A model generated the notes under the pieces. That model did not search any database, was not told the origin of the DNA, and worked only from the letters and a program-made list of their open reading frames with translations. 43,070 bases of DNA from Oscillospiraceae bacterium (lineage in GTDB: Bacteria > Bacillota > Clostridia > Oscillospirales > Oscillospiraceae), in contig JAFUGY010000018.1 of assembly GCA_017469115.1 (NCBI GenBank), positions 1-43,070 of the forward strand, written 5' to 3'. The stretch's first letter is position 1; every line of letters starts with the position of its first letter. Positions 15,000 through 23,302 of this stretch are shown here, in pieces. The position numbers and the translations under genes were made by a program.

Positions 15000-16484
15000 T
15001 CATGCGAAATCGGAAAAAACGCTTTTCAGATTCTGATAAAGGGAGAGATAAAGATCCATTCTCTTTCGGTAGACTGCATGATTCTCCGGATCGGGCGTAT
15101 AGGTTTTTGTTACGGAAACCGTCCGATTCACAGCCTCCTGATAACTGCCGTAAACCCCGCTGCCCACACCGGCAAGAATTGCAGCGCCCAGCGTCGTCGC
15201 CGTGTCGGATCGAGGAACATGGAATACCTTTCCGGTCACGTCAGCCTTGATCTGCGTCCACAGGGCGGAATTGGAAGCTCCGCCCATGGCATTGAGATCA
15301 GAGACTTCTGCCCCCACCTCCGCCGCCACGCGGAGATTGTGCTCCAGGGCAAATGCAACCCCTTCCAGAACCGCACGGATCATATGGGCACGTGTTTTGT
15401 CATATCCAAGCCCATAGAACACGCCTTTCGCATCCGGATTCCAGATGGGAGAACGCTCTCCCGCCATATACGGCAGAAACACAACGCCGTCCGATCCTGC
15501 AGGAATGTTCTCGGCTTCCGCTGTGAGGTTATCAAAGCTTTTGCCGCCCCCGAATTCCTGGCGGAACCACTTCAATGCTCCGCCGCCTCCGACCGTCCCT
15601 CCTTGCAAGAGAAACAGCCCCGGAACAACATGCGGGCTCAGAATCAGCGCTTTATGAGCAAGCGCACTTCCCATGCAGATACTCATTCCTCCGGCCTGAC
15701 CGCCCTGTTCCTGCGTCTGCCCGGGGCGGTAAACACCAGCCCCCAGCGTACCGCAGGCGGCATCCAGCCCACCGGCAACTACCGGCGTTCCTTGCAGAAG
15801 GCCGGTCAGGCGGAAAGCTTCTTCCGTCACGGCGCCTATAATTGCATCACATGCAAACCGTTCGGGAATCAGATTCGGATCAATCCCGAGTTCCGAAGCA
15901 AGGCCGGTATCCATCTCCATCTTGCGGAGGTTGAAAAACTGCAAGCCATACAGCTGGGAAACATCCTGGCTGGCCGTTCCGGTGAGCTTCATGGCAATAA
16001 AACTGTTACTCTGCAGAAAATAGCTTGCCTGCCGATAAATCTCCGGGCAGTTTTCCCGAAACCATATCATCTTAGGTGCAGTATAGGAGGGGAGAAAATC
16101 GTTTCCGGCGATCCGGAAAACAGTGTCCTCTCCAAGCTGAGAGCGATACCGGTCGCAGATTTCTCTGGATCGGGTATCCATCCAGATCGGCGTTCTTGCA
16201 AGTGCGCTACCCTTTTCGTCAACCGGAATGGCAGACCAGCTCTGGCCGTCAATTCCGATGCAGAGGATATCCGCAGCATGGATATCGGGTTTCGAGAGAA
16301 CATCCCGGATCCCTTTGCAAACAGCCGCCCACCACTCCTCTGCATCCTGCTCTGCCCAACCGGGATGCGGATAATAGACACTGTATGGCTGGTTAGACTG
16401 GGCCAGAACGCGGCCATCTGCGTCAAACGCAGCGACCTTGCATGCGGACGTGCCAATGTCAATGCCCAAAAGAAGCTCTTTCAT
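15000..16484 (-). CDS. xylB: FGGY-family carbohydrate kinase (xylulokinase-like)
   Basis: ATP-dependent kinase of a ketose or polyol, 494 residues, two actin-like domains. The N-terminal half has the phosphate-binding MKELLLGIDIGTSACK and the sugar-site WAEQDAEEWW and GQSWSAIPVD; the C-terminal half has the FGGY signature GGASNSALWTQIKADVTG and GAAILAGVGSGVY. It is closest in form to XylB, but relatives phosphorylate several sugars, so D-xylulose is not certain; no xylose isomerase is present. The ATG at 16482-16484 is chosen for its GGAG 7 bases before; a longer TTG reading has no site. It has its own promoter (16543-16571) and starts the unit with the reductase and KbaZ-like genes. Confidence 0.85.
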   Translation of the reverse strand: MKELLLGIDIGTSACKVAAFDADGRVLAQSNQPYSVYYPHPGWAEQDAEEWWAAVCKGIRDVLSKPDIHAADILCIGIDGQSWSAIPVDEKGSALARTPIWMDTRSREICDRYRSQLGEDTVFRIAGNDFLPSYTAPKMIWFRENCPEIYRQASYFLQSNSFIAMKLTGTASQDVSQLYGLQFFNLRKMEMDTGLASELGIDPNLIPERFACDAIIGAVTEEAFRLTGLLQGTPVVAGGLDAACGTLGAGVYRPGQTQEQGGQAGGMSICMGSALAHKALILSPHVVPGLFLLQGGTVGGGGALKWFRQEFGGGKSFDNLTAEAENIPAGSDGVVFLPYMAGERSPIWNPDAKGVFYGLGYDKTRAHMIRAVLEGVAFALEHNLRVAAEVGAEVSDLNAMGGASNSALWTQIKADVTGKVFHVPRSDTATTLGAAILAGVGSGVYGSYQEAVNRTVSVTKTYTPDPENHAVYRKRMDLYLSLYQNLKSVFSDFA

Positions 16485-16502
16485 TGCTCTTCTCCGAGAG
16501 GA

Positions 16503-16519
16503 GAGCGAAGCATTCGCTC
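16503..16519 (-). other. Palindrome in the FGGY kinase leader
   Basis: GAGCGAA and TTCGCTC form a perfect 7-bp stem with a 3-base centre, about 20 to 35 bases after the transcript start and before the ribosome binding site. It may be an operator or a leader hairpin. Confidence 0.4.
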
Positions 16520-16542
16520 CCAAAAATTAAATTATTATCATT

Positions 16543-16571
16543 ATTATAAGGGGGATCTCTGCTGTTGTCAA
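16543..16571 (-). promoter_or_regulatory. Sigma-A promoter of the FGGY kinase unit
   Basis: On the minus strand a perfect TTGACA (16571-16566), 17 bases and a perfect TATAAT (16548-16543): full consensus. It begins within 20 bases of the stop of the PfkB gene. Confidence 0.85.
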
Positions 16572-16587
16572 TCGGAAGGATAGGATC

Positions 16588-17517
16588 TTACAGTTTCTCA
16601 ACCGGAATGCATTCCATAAACCTGCAATAGTCTTCCGCCGTACAGAGGCTGGTACCCTCCAGCAGAATAGAACCGTGCGCAGCTGCCGAAGCTGAGCGGA
16701 GAATTCCTTCCCCGGAATCGTTTCGAATCATTCCGATGCAGATGCCGGCAACCATAGAGTCTCCTGCTCCCTGAAGGCTTTTTACTTCAATATCAAGCCC
16801 TGGGGAAAACCATGCTCCTTCTGAATTACAATACACTGCTCCTTCTTTCCCGAGAGAAAGGCACACTGCTCCAATTCCGAGATTCCGAAACTCCCTGCAG
16901 GCAGACACTGCATCCTGGAGATCTCGGACCGGTCTGCCAAGAAGCTGCTCTGCCTCTTCCCGGTTTGGTTTGATAACCTCCGGCTGCGCTTCCAGCCCCT
17001 TTTTCATCAGCATCCCCGAGGCGTCGAGAATCACCGGGATTCCTCTGTCATGGGCAAGGTGTGTCATCGCCGCATAGATAGTATCCGGTACACCGGGAGG
17101 AACACTCCCGTCGAGAACCAGGATATCGGTATGCGCCAGAGACGCAGAAAACACCTCCATCAACCGCTGAACATCTGACTGCGTGACCGGTGTTCCTTTG
17201 CTGTTGATCTCTGTCATTTCAGACCGTTCCAAGTCAAAAATTTTGGTGTTAATCCGCAGCTTGCCTTCTACCGGGACAGAAGCAAACGGAATATGGATTT
17301 CTCTCAGGCAGTCTCCGAGTTGGCTGCCGCTGCCGACAAAATCAAACCCGACCGCTCCCGACTCCACCCCGAGCTGTTGCAGAACCTTGTTGACGTTAAT
17401 CCCTTTTCCGGATACATCTTCATGTGTCCGCACGGTTTCATGATGCCCACCGGGAATCAGCCGGGAAATCATGAGGGTATGATCAATGCACGGATTTAAT
17501 GTAACTGCTGTTACCAT
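16588..17517 (-). CDS. PfkB-family hexose-phosphate kinase (1-phosphofructokinase / tagatose-6-phosphate kinase type)
   Basis: A 309-residue ribokinase-fold kinase of the FruK/LacC branch: VTLNPCIDHTL at the N-terminus, GKGINVNKVLQQLG, LVLDGSVPPGVP, IKPNREEAEQLLG and the anion-hole motif GAGDSMVAG with catalytic Asp. This branch phosphorylates fructose-1-phosphate or tagatose-6-phosphate to the 1,6-bisphosphate. With the FGGY kinase and the KbaZ-like protein it could feed a tagatose/fructose bisphosphate route, but the matching aldolase is absent here. It is 30 bases downstream of the AraM-like gene in the same unit; the ribosome binding site (AAAGAAG) is modest. Confidence 0.87.
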   Translation of the reverse strand: MVTAVTLNPCIDHTLMISRLIPGGHHETVRTHEDVSGKGINVNKVLQQLGVESGAVGFDFVGSGSQLGDCLREIHIPFASVPVEGKLRINTKIFDLERSEMTEINSKGTPVTQSDVQRLMEVFSASLAHTDILVLDGSVPPGVPDTIYAAMTHLAHDRGIPVILDASGMLMKKGLEAQPEVIKPNREEAEQLLGRPVRDLQDAVSACREFRNLGIGAVCLSLGKEGAVYCNSEGAWFSPGLDIEVKSLQGAGDSMVAGICIGMIRNDSGEGILRSASAAAHGSILLEGTSLCTAEDYCRFMECIPVEKL

Positions 17518-17546
17518 CTTATGCCGCTTCTTTCTGCATCTCTATC

Positions 17547-18917
17547 TTACATTTGGAAAGCTTCTTCCGTAATCTCCTGCAGGATGCCGAGATCCCAAAA
17601 CAGTCTCGTGCCGACGTATTTATCCCGGATATCCTTTGTCATGGTAAAAGTGGTCTTTACCTGTTCATTCGTATATCCGATAACCGAAGCGCTCGTCGGG
17701 AAGCCGATGGATTCCATCAGGGCTTTGATCTCTGCTGCCGGCGGCAGGGTGCGAATCGTTTCAAGAATTGCATCCCAATTCTCTTCAATGACTGCAAATC
17801 TGGCTTTATGTTTCTCAAGATCATATTTGTGCTCCCGGTTTTCGCCTTCGATCATCGCCTCTGCCCCCGGGCCGATGAAGGCGAGAAGCTGGCGGTTCCA
17901 GTCTGCCAACGAGAAGCTTTCTACAAACTGTTCTGCTCTTTCCCATTCCGGCCTGTAGTTACCGTTCAGAAAAGCTTCATAGGCCATCAGCGTATAAAGG
18001 GTGCCGAGCCCTGCCTGGATACCGTGCTGTTCAAACTTTGCATCCTCAAATGCAAGGGCACGCATATCCCAGATGTGAGAAAAATAGTGTTCCATCCCGG
18101 AAGCCGGTCTGGAAACTCCGGCAAAATTCATCCCGATCCCGGCAATCAGAAGCCCTTCCATCACGGCACGAACGGCATTCGGATCTCTTTCCAGGAGCTT
18201 TTTCGACTGATCCATCACCTGATTCAATGCCCGCTCCACCAGAAGTGCGGTTGCCTCACAGTAATCTTCCCCAACGATGATTTTTGCCAGCTTCCATTCC
18301 ATAAGGCTTGTAATTTTTGCCAGCATATCGCCCACGCCGGCACGCAACAGATGCATCGGGGCATTACACAGGATATCCAGATCTCCGATAACCCCCCAGG
18401 CAGCGGTGCTGTAAATGGATGTTTTAAGACCATCTCTGTCCATGGAAGACGTACCTGAAACGAATCCATCCATGGACGGTGCTGTCGCCACAATGATGTA
18501 TTTCATCCCTGTTGCCCGTGCGAGCATCTTCCCGGTGTCGTTAATTACACCGGAACCGATCCCGATAATCGCATCGCAGGAATAATCAAAATGCATCAGG
18601 GCTGACCCGACCGTATATTCCGTCGGTCTGACAGGCGAAACAGGAAAAACATACTTGGTATAAGGGAAACCGGCTTCTTCCAGAACGCTGCAAACTGCTT
18701 CTCCCGCTGCCGCGAAGGAATCATGCCCCGAAAGAAGGAACGGCTTTTTCGCTCCGATTTCCTCCAAAAGTGCAGGAAGTGACTTGACTGCTCCCTTCTC
18801 AATGATCACCCTTGCTACGCCGGGAGCATGTTTTTTCCCACAGGCACAATCAAATTCTCCTAAAGCGATCAGATCCTCGAGTGTAATATTTTTCATCGTT
18901 TCCACAGTAACCGTCAT
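17547..18917 (-). CDS. sn-glycerol-1-phosphate dehydrogenase family protein (AraM/EgsA-like)
   Basis: Metal- and NAD(P)-dependent dehydrogenase, 456 residues. It resembles the B. subtilis AraM group: CDAIIGIGSGVINDTGK (nucleotide site), TAPSMDGFVSGTSSM, the metal-binding AGVGDMLAK, GMEHYFSHIWD and FEQHGIQAGLGTLY. AraM converts dihydroxyacetone phosphate to glycerol-1-phosphate; relatives in sugar operons may act on other polyol phosphates. The ATG at 18915-18917 is chosen because GAGGG lies 7 bases before it; an earlier in-frame ATG lies directly against that site. It heads the minus-strand unit that continues with the PfkB kinase, and it is divergent from the fructokinase gene. Confidence 0.86.
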   Translation of the reverse strand: MTVTVETMKNITLEDLIALGEFDCACGKKHAPGVARVIIEKGAVKSLPALLEEIGAKKPFLLSGHDSFAAAGEAVCSVLEEAGFPYTKYVFPVSPVRPTEYTVGSALMHFDYSCDAIIGIGSGVINDTGKMLARATGMKYIIVATAPSMDGFVSGTSSMDRDGLKTSIYSTAAWGVIGDLDILCNAPMHLLRAGVGDMLAKITSLMEWKLAKIIVGEDYCEATALLVERALNQVMDQSKKLLERDPNAVRAVMEGLLIAGIGMNFAGVSRPASGMEHYFSHIWDMRALAFEDAKFEQHGIQAGLGTLYTLMAYEAFLNGNYRPEWERAEQFVESFSLADWNRQLLAFIGPGAEAMIEGENREHKYDLEKHKARFAVIEENWDAILETIRTLPPAAEIKALMESIGFPTSASVIGYTNEQVKTTFTMTKDIRDKYVGTRLFWDLGILQEITEEAFQM

Positions 18918-18981
18918 TTTCATACCCTCTGTTTTCTTTTTCCGGCAGAGCAAAACTTCTCTCTGCCGTTCTTCTTAGGAT

Positions 18982-19009
18982 ATTATAACACACAGAAGGG
19001 CAGTTTCAA
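18982..19009 (-). promoter_or_regulatory. Promoter of the AraM-like/PfkB unit
   Basis: On the minus strand TTGAAA (19009-19004), 16 bases, TATAAT (18987-18982). Confidence 0.6.
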
Positions 19010-19010
19010 G

Positions 19011-19023
19011 TTTTGCCGCAAAA
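19011..19023. promoter_or_regulatory. Palindrome between the divergent promoters
   Basis: TTTTGCCGCAAAA is a perfect 13-base palindrome with one central base, directly upstream of the minus-strand -35 and 37 bases from the plus-strand -35. It is a fair operator candidate for a regulator shared by the two divergent sugar units. Confidence 0.4.
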
Positions 19024-19059
19024 ATAATTCTTTTATACAGGAAAGATTCTCTCTTCATC

Positions 19060-19089
19060 TTGACAAAGACACCTTTTCCATCATAATAT
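19060..19089 (+). promoter_or_regulatory. Promoter of the fructokinase-rhaM unit
   Basis: TTGACA (19060-19065) with CATAAT 16 bases on (19082-19087) or TAATAT 18 bases on (19084-19089). Confidence 0.6.
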
Positions 19090-19130
19090 ATGCTTAAACA
19101 ATCATAAAAACAATAATTGAGGTGATCCTT

Positions 19131-20078
19131 ATGAAAGCTATTGCATCCGGCGAATTACTGATCGATTTCAATTCCGTTTCCTCCGATGAAATGGGATATC
19201 CGACTCTTGAAGGGCATCCCGGCGGAGCAACGATCAACTGCCTTGCAGCACTGCGTACCTTTGGTGCCGAAGGTGCCTTTATCGGGAAGGCCGGCAACGA
19301 TGCCTTCGGCAAACTTCTCCTGCACACAGTCGGGCAGTTAGGCATTGACACCAGAAATATTGTCATAACGGATGATGCCTTTACCACCCTTGCTTTTGTT
19401 ACGCTGGATGAGACCGGAGATCGGGAATTTTCCTTTGCCCGTAAACCGGGAGCGGATCTTCTGCTTCGTTTTGAGGAAGTGGATCTCTCCGTCTTTGAAG
19501 GCGCTGATGTGTTTCTCTTTGGTACCGTTGCCATGACAGAAGAGCCTTCACGTTCTGCCACAAAGAAACTTGTGGAATATGCCCGCTCCAAAGGAATTCT
19601 GATCGGTTATGACCCGAATTTGCGTAAAAATCTCTGGCGCAGCCTGGAAGACGCGAAGGAGCAGATGCTCTGGGGGCTTTCGATGGCAGACATCGTCAAG
19701 ATCAGTGATGAAGAGATTGAATTCTTATTCGGTCTCGACCCCGAAGAAGGTGCAAAAAAGATTCTCGAGCAGTACAACGTTCAGCTTGTCTACGCAACAT
19801 GCGGAGCAAAGGGCTGCTATTACAATAACCGCAAATACAGTGGCTTTATGCCTGCCATGAAAGGCCTCAAGGTAATTGACACCTGCGGTGCAGGAGATAT
19901 TTTCGGCGGTTCGGCCATGTTCCGTTTCCTGCAGCATCAAAAGGCCGCTTCCGAATTGACGAAAGAGGATTTGGATGACATTACGCATTTTGCATCCGTC
20001 TCTGCAGGCCTGTCTACCCAGAAACACGGCGGCATTTCCAGTATCCCGGCTCTCAGCGAAGTATTGTCTGCACTGTAA
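19131..20078 (+). CDS. PfkB-family carbohydrate kinase, fructokinase-like
   Basis: A 315-residue ribokinase-fold kinase. It has MKAIASGELLIDF at the start, GHPGGATINCLAALRTFG, FIGKAGNDAFG, FARKPGADLLL as in ScrK-type fructokinases, YDPNLRKNLW, KISDEEIEFLFG and the anion hole DTCGAGDIFGG with the catalytic Asp. 2-Keto-3-deoxygluconate kinases are the nearest alternative. GAGGTGAT lies 5 bases before the ATG at 19131; an ATG nine bases earlier would overlap that site. The mutarotase gene follows after 21 bases. Confidence 0.88.
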   Translation: MKAIASGELLIDFNSVSSDEMGYPTLEGHPGGATINCLAALRTFGAEGAFIGKAGNDAFGKLLLHTVGQLGIDTRNIVITDDAFTTLAFVTLDETGDREFSFARKPGADLLLRFEEVDLSVFEGADVFLFGTVAMTEEPSRSATKKLVEYARSKGILIGYDPNLRKNLWRSLEDAKEQMLWGLSMADIVKISDEEIEFLFGLDPEEGAKKILEQYNVQLVYATCGAKGCYYNNRKYSGFMPAMKGLKVIDTCGAGDIFGGSAMFRFLQHQKAASELTKEDLDDITHFASVSAGLSTQKHGGISSIPALSEVLSAL

Positions 20079-20099
20079 AGAAACAGGAGGATCTTAAAA

Positions 20100-20411
20100 A
20101 TGTATAAAGGCTTTAAAATGAAACTCTATCCCGGGATGGAAGAAGAGTATGAAAGACGGCACAATCTGCTTTGGCCGGAAATGCAGGAAAGCATTCACGC
20201 CCACGGCGGAAAGGATTATTCCATTTACCTCGACAGAGAAACCTTGACGCTTTTCGGCAGCATCTGGATCGATGATGAAGAAGAGTGGGCGAAACAGGCT
20301 GACGACCCCATCAACCGCAAGTGGTGGGATTACATGGCTGATATCATGGAAACGAACCCCGATAACAGCCCTGTGAGCAAAGATCTTCATCTGGTATTTC
20401 ATCTGGACTGA
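20100..20411 (+). CDS. rhaM: L-rhamnose mutarotase
   Basis: Interconverts anomers of L-rhamnose, speeding entry into the isomerase pathway. The 103-residue length is exactly that of the family, and the whole sequence fits: MYKGFKMKLYPG, EYERRHNLLWPEM (the His is catalytic), SIYLDRETLTLFGSI, and the end RKWWDYMADIM then NPDNSPV and LVFHLD. AGGAGG is 10 bases before the ATG. No rhamnose isomerase or aldolase is in the window, so its substrate here may be another 6-deoxysugar. A terminator follows. Confidence 0.93.
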   Translation: MYKGFKMKLYPGMEEEYERRHNLLWPEMQESIHAHGGKDYSIYLDRETLTLFGSIWIDDEEEWAKQADDPINRKWWDYMADIMETNPDNSPVSKDLHLVFHLD

Positions 20412-20447
20412 ATTCTTCCAATTTTCATTCCATACAGGTTTTCCCGA

Positions 20448-20491
20448 CCTCTTCCGGCATGCGCTAAAGCCGGAAGAGGTTTGCACTTTTT
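20448..20491 (+). terminator. Terminator after rhaM
   Basis: CCTCTTCCGGC (20448-20458), 10-base loop, GCCGGAAGAGG (20469-20479), then TTTGCACTTTTT. The 11-bp stem is perfect. Confidence 0.75.
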
Positions 20492-20564
20492 ATGCAAAAC
20501 GGAGCCGGAAAGGAACACCCGGAAGATCATATGTTGTACAAATAGCAGAAAAAACAGTTTCCTG

Positions 20565-20593
20565 TTGACAGGTGACGATCTTTGCAGTAAGAT
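20565..20593 (+). promoter_or_regulatory. Sigma-A promoter of the SsuCBA-like transporter operon
   Basis: TTGACA (20565-20570), 17 bases, TAAGAT (20588-20593). Just downstream, ATTC and GAAT flank TTTAGT, a weak inverted repeat that might be an operator. Confidence 0.75.
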
Positions 20594-20654
20594 AAACTCA
20601 CTTCATTCTTTAGTGAATTAGCGAAATAATGTGTTAAATTATCGAGGCAGGCCT

Positions 20655-21437
20655 ATGAAAGCAATAGCGGCAAACACAAGGAAAAACGCAAAGATCCTTT
20701 CCGGGATTTCTTTTCTGATTCTGATCACATTGTGGTGCATCCTTACTTACGGGGGATTTGTAACCCCGATATTTGTTCCGTCCCCGTCAGCCGTATTCGG
20801 TAAAATATCGGAAGGGATTCGAGACGGTTCTCTCCTTCGCAATTGCTGGGCATCCACCCGCCGCGTCATGGTCGGATGGCTGCTTTCTGCCGTTATTGCA
20901 TTGCCCTGTGGGATGTTCATGGCACGTTCCAAGCGCTTTACCGCTGTGCTGCAGCCGGTCATTGAGTTTGTGCGCTATCTGCCTGTCGTGGCGCTTGTCC
21001 CTCTGACGATTTTGTACCTTGGAATCGGGGAAACGCAAAAATACACGGTAATCTGGCTCGGCACCTTTTTCCAGCTGGTGCTGATGGTGTGTGATACCGT
21101 CTCCTCTGTGGATAAAAACATGCTCAATGCTGCAAGAACTCTCGGTGCAAACAAATGGCAAGTTTATAAAGAAGTTATTTTCCCTGCTTCCCTGCCCGGC
21201 CTGCTGGATGACTTTCGCCTGACCATCGGCTGGGCCTGGACGTATCTTGTTGTAGCAGAGATGGTGGCAGCGAGTGAAGGGCTGGGGTATATTATTCTCA
21301 AAAGCCAGCGTTTCCTTGCGACGGATGTCATTTTTATGGGGCTGATTCTGATCGGGTTGATCGGGCTTTTGACCGACTTTTTGCTTCGTCTGCTTTCAAA
21401 GATACTTGTGCCCTGGTATAAACGGCTCGGAGACTGA
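20655..21437 (+). CDS. NitT/TauT-type ABC transporter permease (SsuC/TauC-like)
   Basis: Inner-membrane subunit, 260 residues, six predicted helices. It has the BPD permease EAA motif [31 protein letters not shown] in cytoplasmic loop, preceded by [26 protein letters not shown], which are typical for the taurine/nitrate/aliphatic sulfonate family, and [19 protein letters not shown] precedes the ATG by 8 or so bases. The ATPase gene starts 7 bases after its stop, so translation is likely coupled. Confidence 0.92.
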   Translation: MKAIAANTRKNAKILSGISFLILITLWCILTYGGFVTPIFVPSPSAVFGKISEGIRDGSLLRNCWASTRRVMVGWLLSAVIALPCGMFMARSKRFTAVLQPVIEFVRYLPVVALVPLTILYLGIGETQKYTVIWLGTFFQLVLMVCDTVSSVDKNMLNAARTLGANKWQVYKEVIFPASLPGLLDDFRLTIGWAWTYLVVAEMVAASEGLGYIILKSQRFLATDVIFMGLILIGLIGLLTDFLLRLLSKILVPWYKRLGD

Positions 21438-21444
21438 CACACCT

Positions 21445-22209
21445 ATGGAAAAACTTCGTGTAGAGCATCTCTCCAAGATCTTCCCAAGTGCCGCGGGGGA
21501 CGTTCTCGCCGTCAAAGACGTCTCCTTCAGTGTAGAAGAAGGAGAATTCGTTGTCATCGTCGGGACGTCGGGATGTGGAAAAACGTCCCTCCTCAATATG
21601 ATCGGCGGGCTGGAACCGGCTACGGAAGGACGTATCACGGTAGCCGGGAAGGAAGTAACCGGCCCGGGTGAAGACCGTGGGATGGTGTTTCAGGGTTACA
21701 GCCTTTTTCCCTGGCTGACGGTACAGAAAAACGTCGAATTCGGGTTAAAGATGCGAGGAATCCCTCCTCAGGTACGGGCAGAGACCGCCGGAAAGTTTAT
21801 TGAGCTTGTTGGATTGAAGGGATTTGAGAATTCCTTGCCTGATCAGCTGTCCGGAGGCATGAAACAGCGCACTGCTATTGCCCGTACCCTTGCCAACAGC
21901 CCTGAAATTCTGTTGATGGATGAGCCCTTCGGCGCTTTGGATGCGCAGACGCGCATCGTCATGCAGGAATTGCTCGCATCTGTTGTTCAGGAAACAGGGA
22001 GCACTGTTCTCTTTATCACACACGATATCGATGAAGCGATTCTTCTCGGCACACGGATCATCGTTATGAGCCGGAGGCCGGGAACCATTCGGAAAATTGT
22101 ACCGGTTTCTCTCTCCTGTGCGCGTGACCACACAGCACTCACATCCCCTGAGTTTCTTGCAATCAAAAAGGAAATCATGGATCTGCTCTGGAAAGAACAG
22201 ACCCTATAA
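21445..22209 (+). CDS. NitT/TauT-type ABC transporter ATP-binding protein (SsuB/TauB-like)
   Basis: A 254-residue ATPase. Walker A is GTSGCGKTS, the Q-loop [13 protein letters not shown], signature [14 protein letters not shown], Walker [13 protein letters not shown] and the H-loop [12 protein letters not shown]. The phrase FPWLTV after the Q-loop is the mark of the nitrate/sulfonate/taurine branch. The ribosome binding site is weak; the gene follows the permease by 7 bases and relies on coupling. Confidence 0.93.
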   Translation: MEKLRVEHLSKIFPSAAGDVLAVKDVSFSVEEGEFVVIVGTSGCGKTSLLNMIGGLEPATEGRITVAGKEVTGPGEDRGMVFQGYSLFPWLTVQKNVEFGLKMRGIPPQVRAETAGKFIELVGLKGFENSLPDQLSGGMKQRTAIARTLANSPEILLMDEPFGALDAQTRIVMQELLASVVQETGSTVLFITHDIDEAILLGTRIIVMSRRPGTIRKIVPVSLSCARDHTALTSPEFLAIKKEIMDLLWKEQTL

Positions 22210-22225
22210 AGAAAAGGAGACTACC

Positions 22226-23191
22226 ATGAAAAAACTTCTTTCCGCCGCGCTCGCATTTGTGCTTCTCTTCTCTCTTGCAGCATCCCCTGCTTTTGCAGCT
22301 GACACCAAGAAAATGAAAATCGCTTTTTGCACCTGGGCCGGTTATGCTCCTCTCTTCATTGCAAAGGAAAACGGTTATTTTACCGAACAGGGCTATGATG
22401 TAGATCTGATTATCATTGAAGACGAATCCACCTACGGAGCTGCGTTCGTCTCCAACTCCATCCAGGGGCTTGGGCAGGTACTCGACCGTGACATTATCCA
22501 GTATGATGCAGGTGCACCGGAACAGTACGTCTGCACGATGGACTGTTCCACGGGTGGGGACGGTCTTGTGGCTACGGCAGAAATTCAGACGATGGATGAT
22601 CTCGCCGGAAAAACCGTCGCTCTTGACAAATCCGCTACCTCTTACTTCTTCTTCCTTCAGGCGCTGGCTGACAGCAATATCACTGAAGATCAGATCAATA
22701 TTGTGGAAATGGGCAATGATGAAGCCGGCGAAGCTTTCCTTGCCGGGAGAGTGGATGCAGCCGTCACCTGGGAGCCGGCACTCTCCAACTGTTCTGACCG
22801 TGAAGGCGGGCATATTCTCGTCTCTTCCGCTGACTATCCGAAAGCCATTATTGACGTGCTGACGGTGTCTTCCACCTTTGCCGAAAAGAACCCGGAGGTA
22901 TACGATGTGCTCTATTCCTGCTGGTGCAAGGCGGTTGACTTCCTCAATGAGAATTTTGAAGAAGGCTGCGCCATCATGGCTGCCGGGCTCGACCTGGAAG
23001 CCGAAGAGGTTATGGATGAGTGTACAGGCATCACTTTCTACAATGCTGAAATGAATGAAGCCTTCAATAATTTGGATACGGAAGACAACATCTACGATAT
23101 TGCGCAGTTGGCAGCAAACTTCTGGGTAGAAAAGGGCTATATGAAGAGCACGGATCTCAAAGGGTTTTTCCCCACGCTCGCACTGGACTAA
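22226..23191 (+). CDS. NitT/TauT-type ABC transporter substrate-binding protein
   Basis: Extracellular receptor, 321 residues, type II periplasmic-binding fold (NMT1/THI5-like). It has a signal peptide ending PAFA-ADTKK near residue 22, with no lipobox. Then IAFCTWAGYAPLFIAKENGYFTEQG, MDDLAGKTVALDKS, GNDEAGEAFLAGRVDAAVTWEPALS, all standard for sulfonate/nitrate/pyrimidine-precursor receptors. The ligand cannot be fixed; no sulfonate-cleaving or thiamine gene is adjacent. AAAAGGAG lies before the ATG. It is followed by a bidirectional terminator. Confidence 0.9.
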   Translation: MKKLLSAALAFVLLFSLAASPAFAADTKKMKIAFCTWAGYAPLFIAKENGYFTEQGYDVDLIIIEDESTYGAAFVSNSIQGLGQVLDRDIIQYDAGAPEQYVCTMDCSTGGDGLVATAEIQTMDDLAGKTVALDKSATSYFFFLQALADSNITEDQINIVEMGNDEAGEAFLAGRVDAAVTWEPALSNCSDREGGHILVSSADYPKAIIDVLTVSSTFAEKNPEVYDVLYSCWCKAVDFLNENFEEGCAIMAAGLDLEAEEVMDECTGITFYNAEMNEAFNNLDTEDNIYDIAQLAANFWVEKGYMKSTDLKGFFPTLALD

Positions 23192-23246
23192 ACTCCGAAC
23201 GATTCTTCCTCTCTCGGAGATATAATTCAAAAAAGTGAACAAAAAA

Positions 23247-23284
23247 CACGGTTACAGTGGTTTTCTGTAACCGTGATGTTTTTT
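23247..23284. terminator. Bidirectional terminator between the transporter and the fucose operon
   Basis: CACGGTTACAG (23247-23257) and CTGTAACCGTG (23265-23275) form a perfect 11-bp stem, with ATGTTTTTTATT on the plus side and TTTTTTGTTC on the minus side. It serves two convergent operons. Confidence 0.85.
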
Positions 23285-23302
23285 ATTCGGCATGCACTGC
23301 CG

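Noticed and set aside
13838-16583. Two plus-strand frames of 470 and 533 codons opposite the reductase and FGGY kinase genes
   Set aside because: Composition is that of antisense shadows; the minus-strand proteins have unmistakable motifs and ribosome binding sites.
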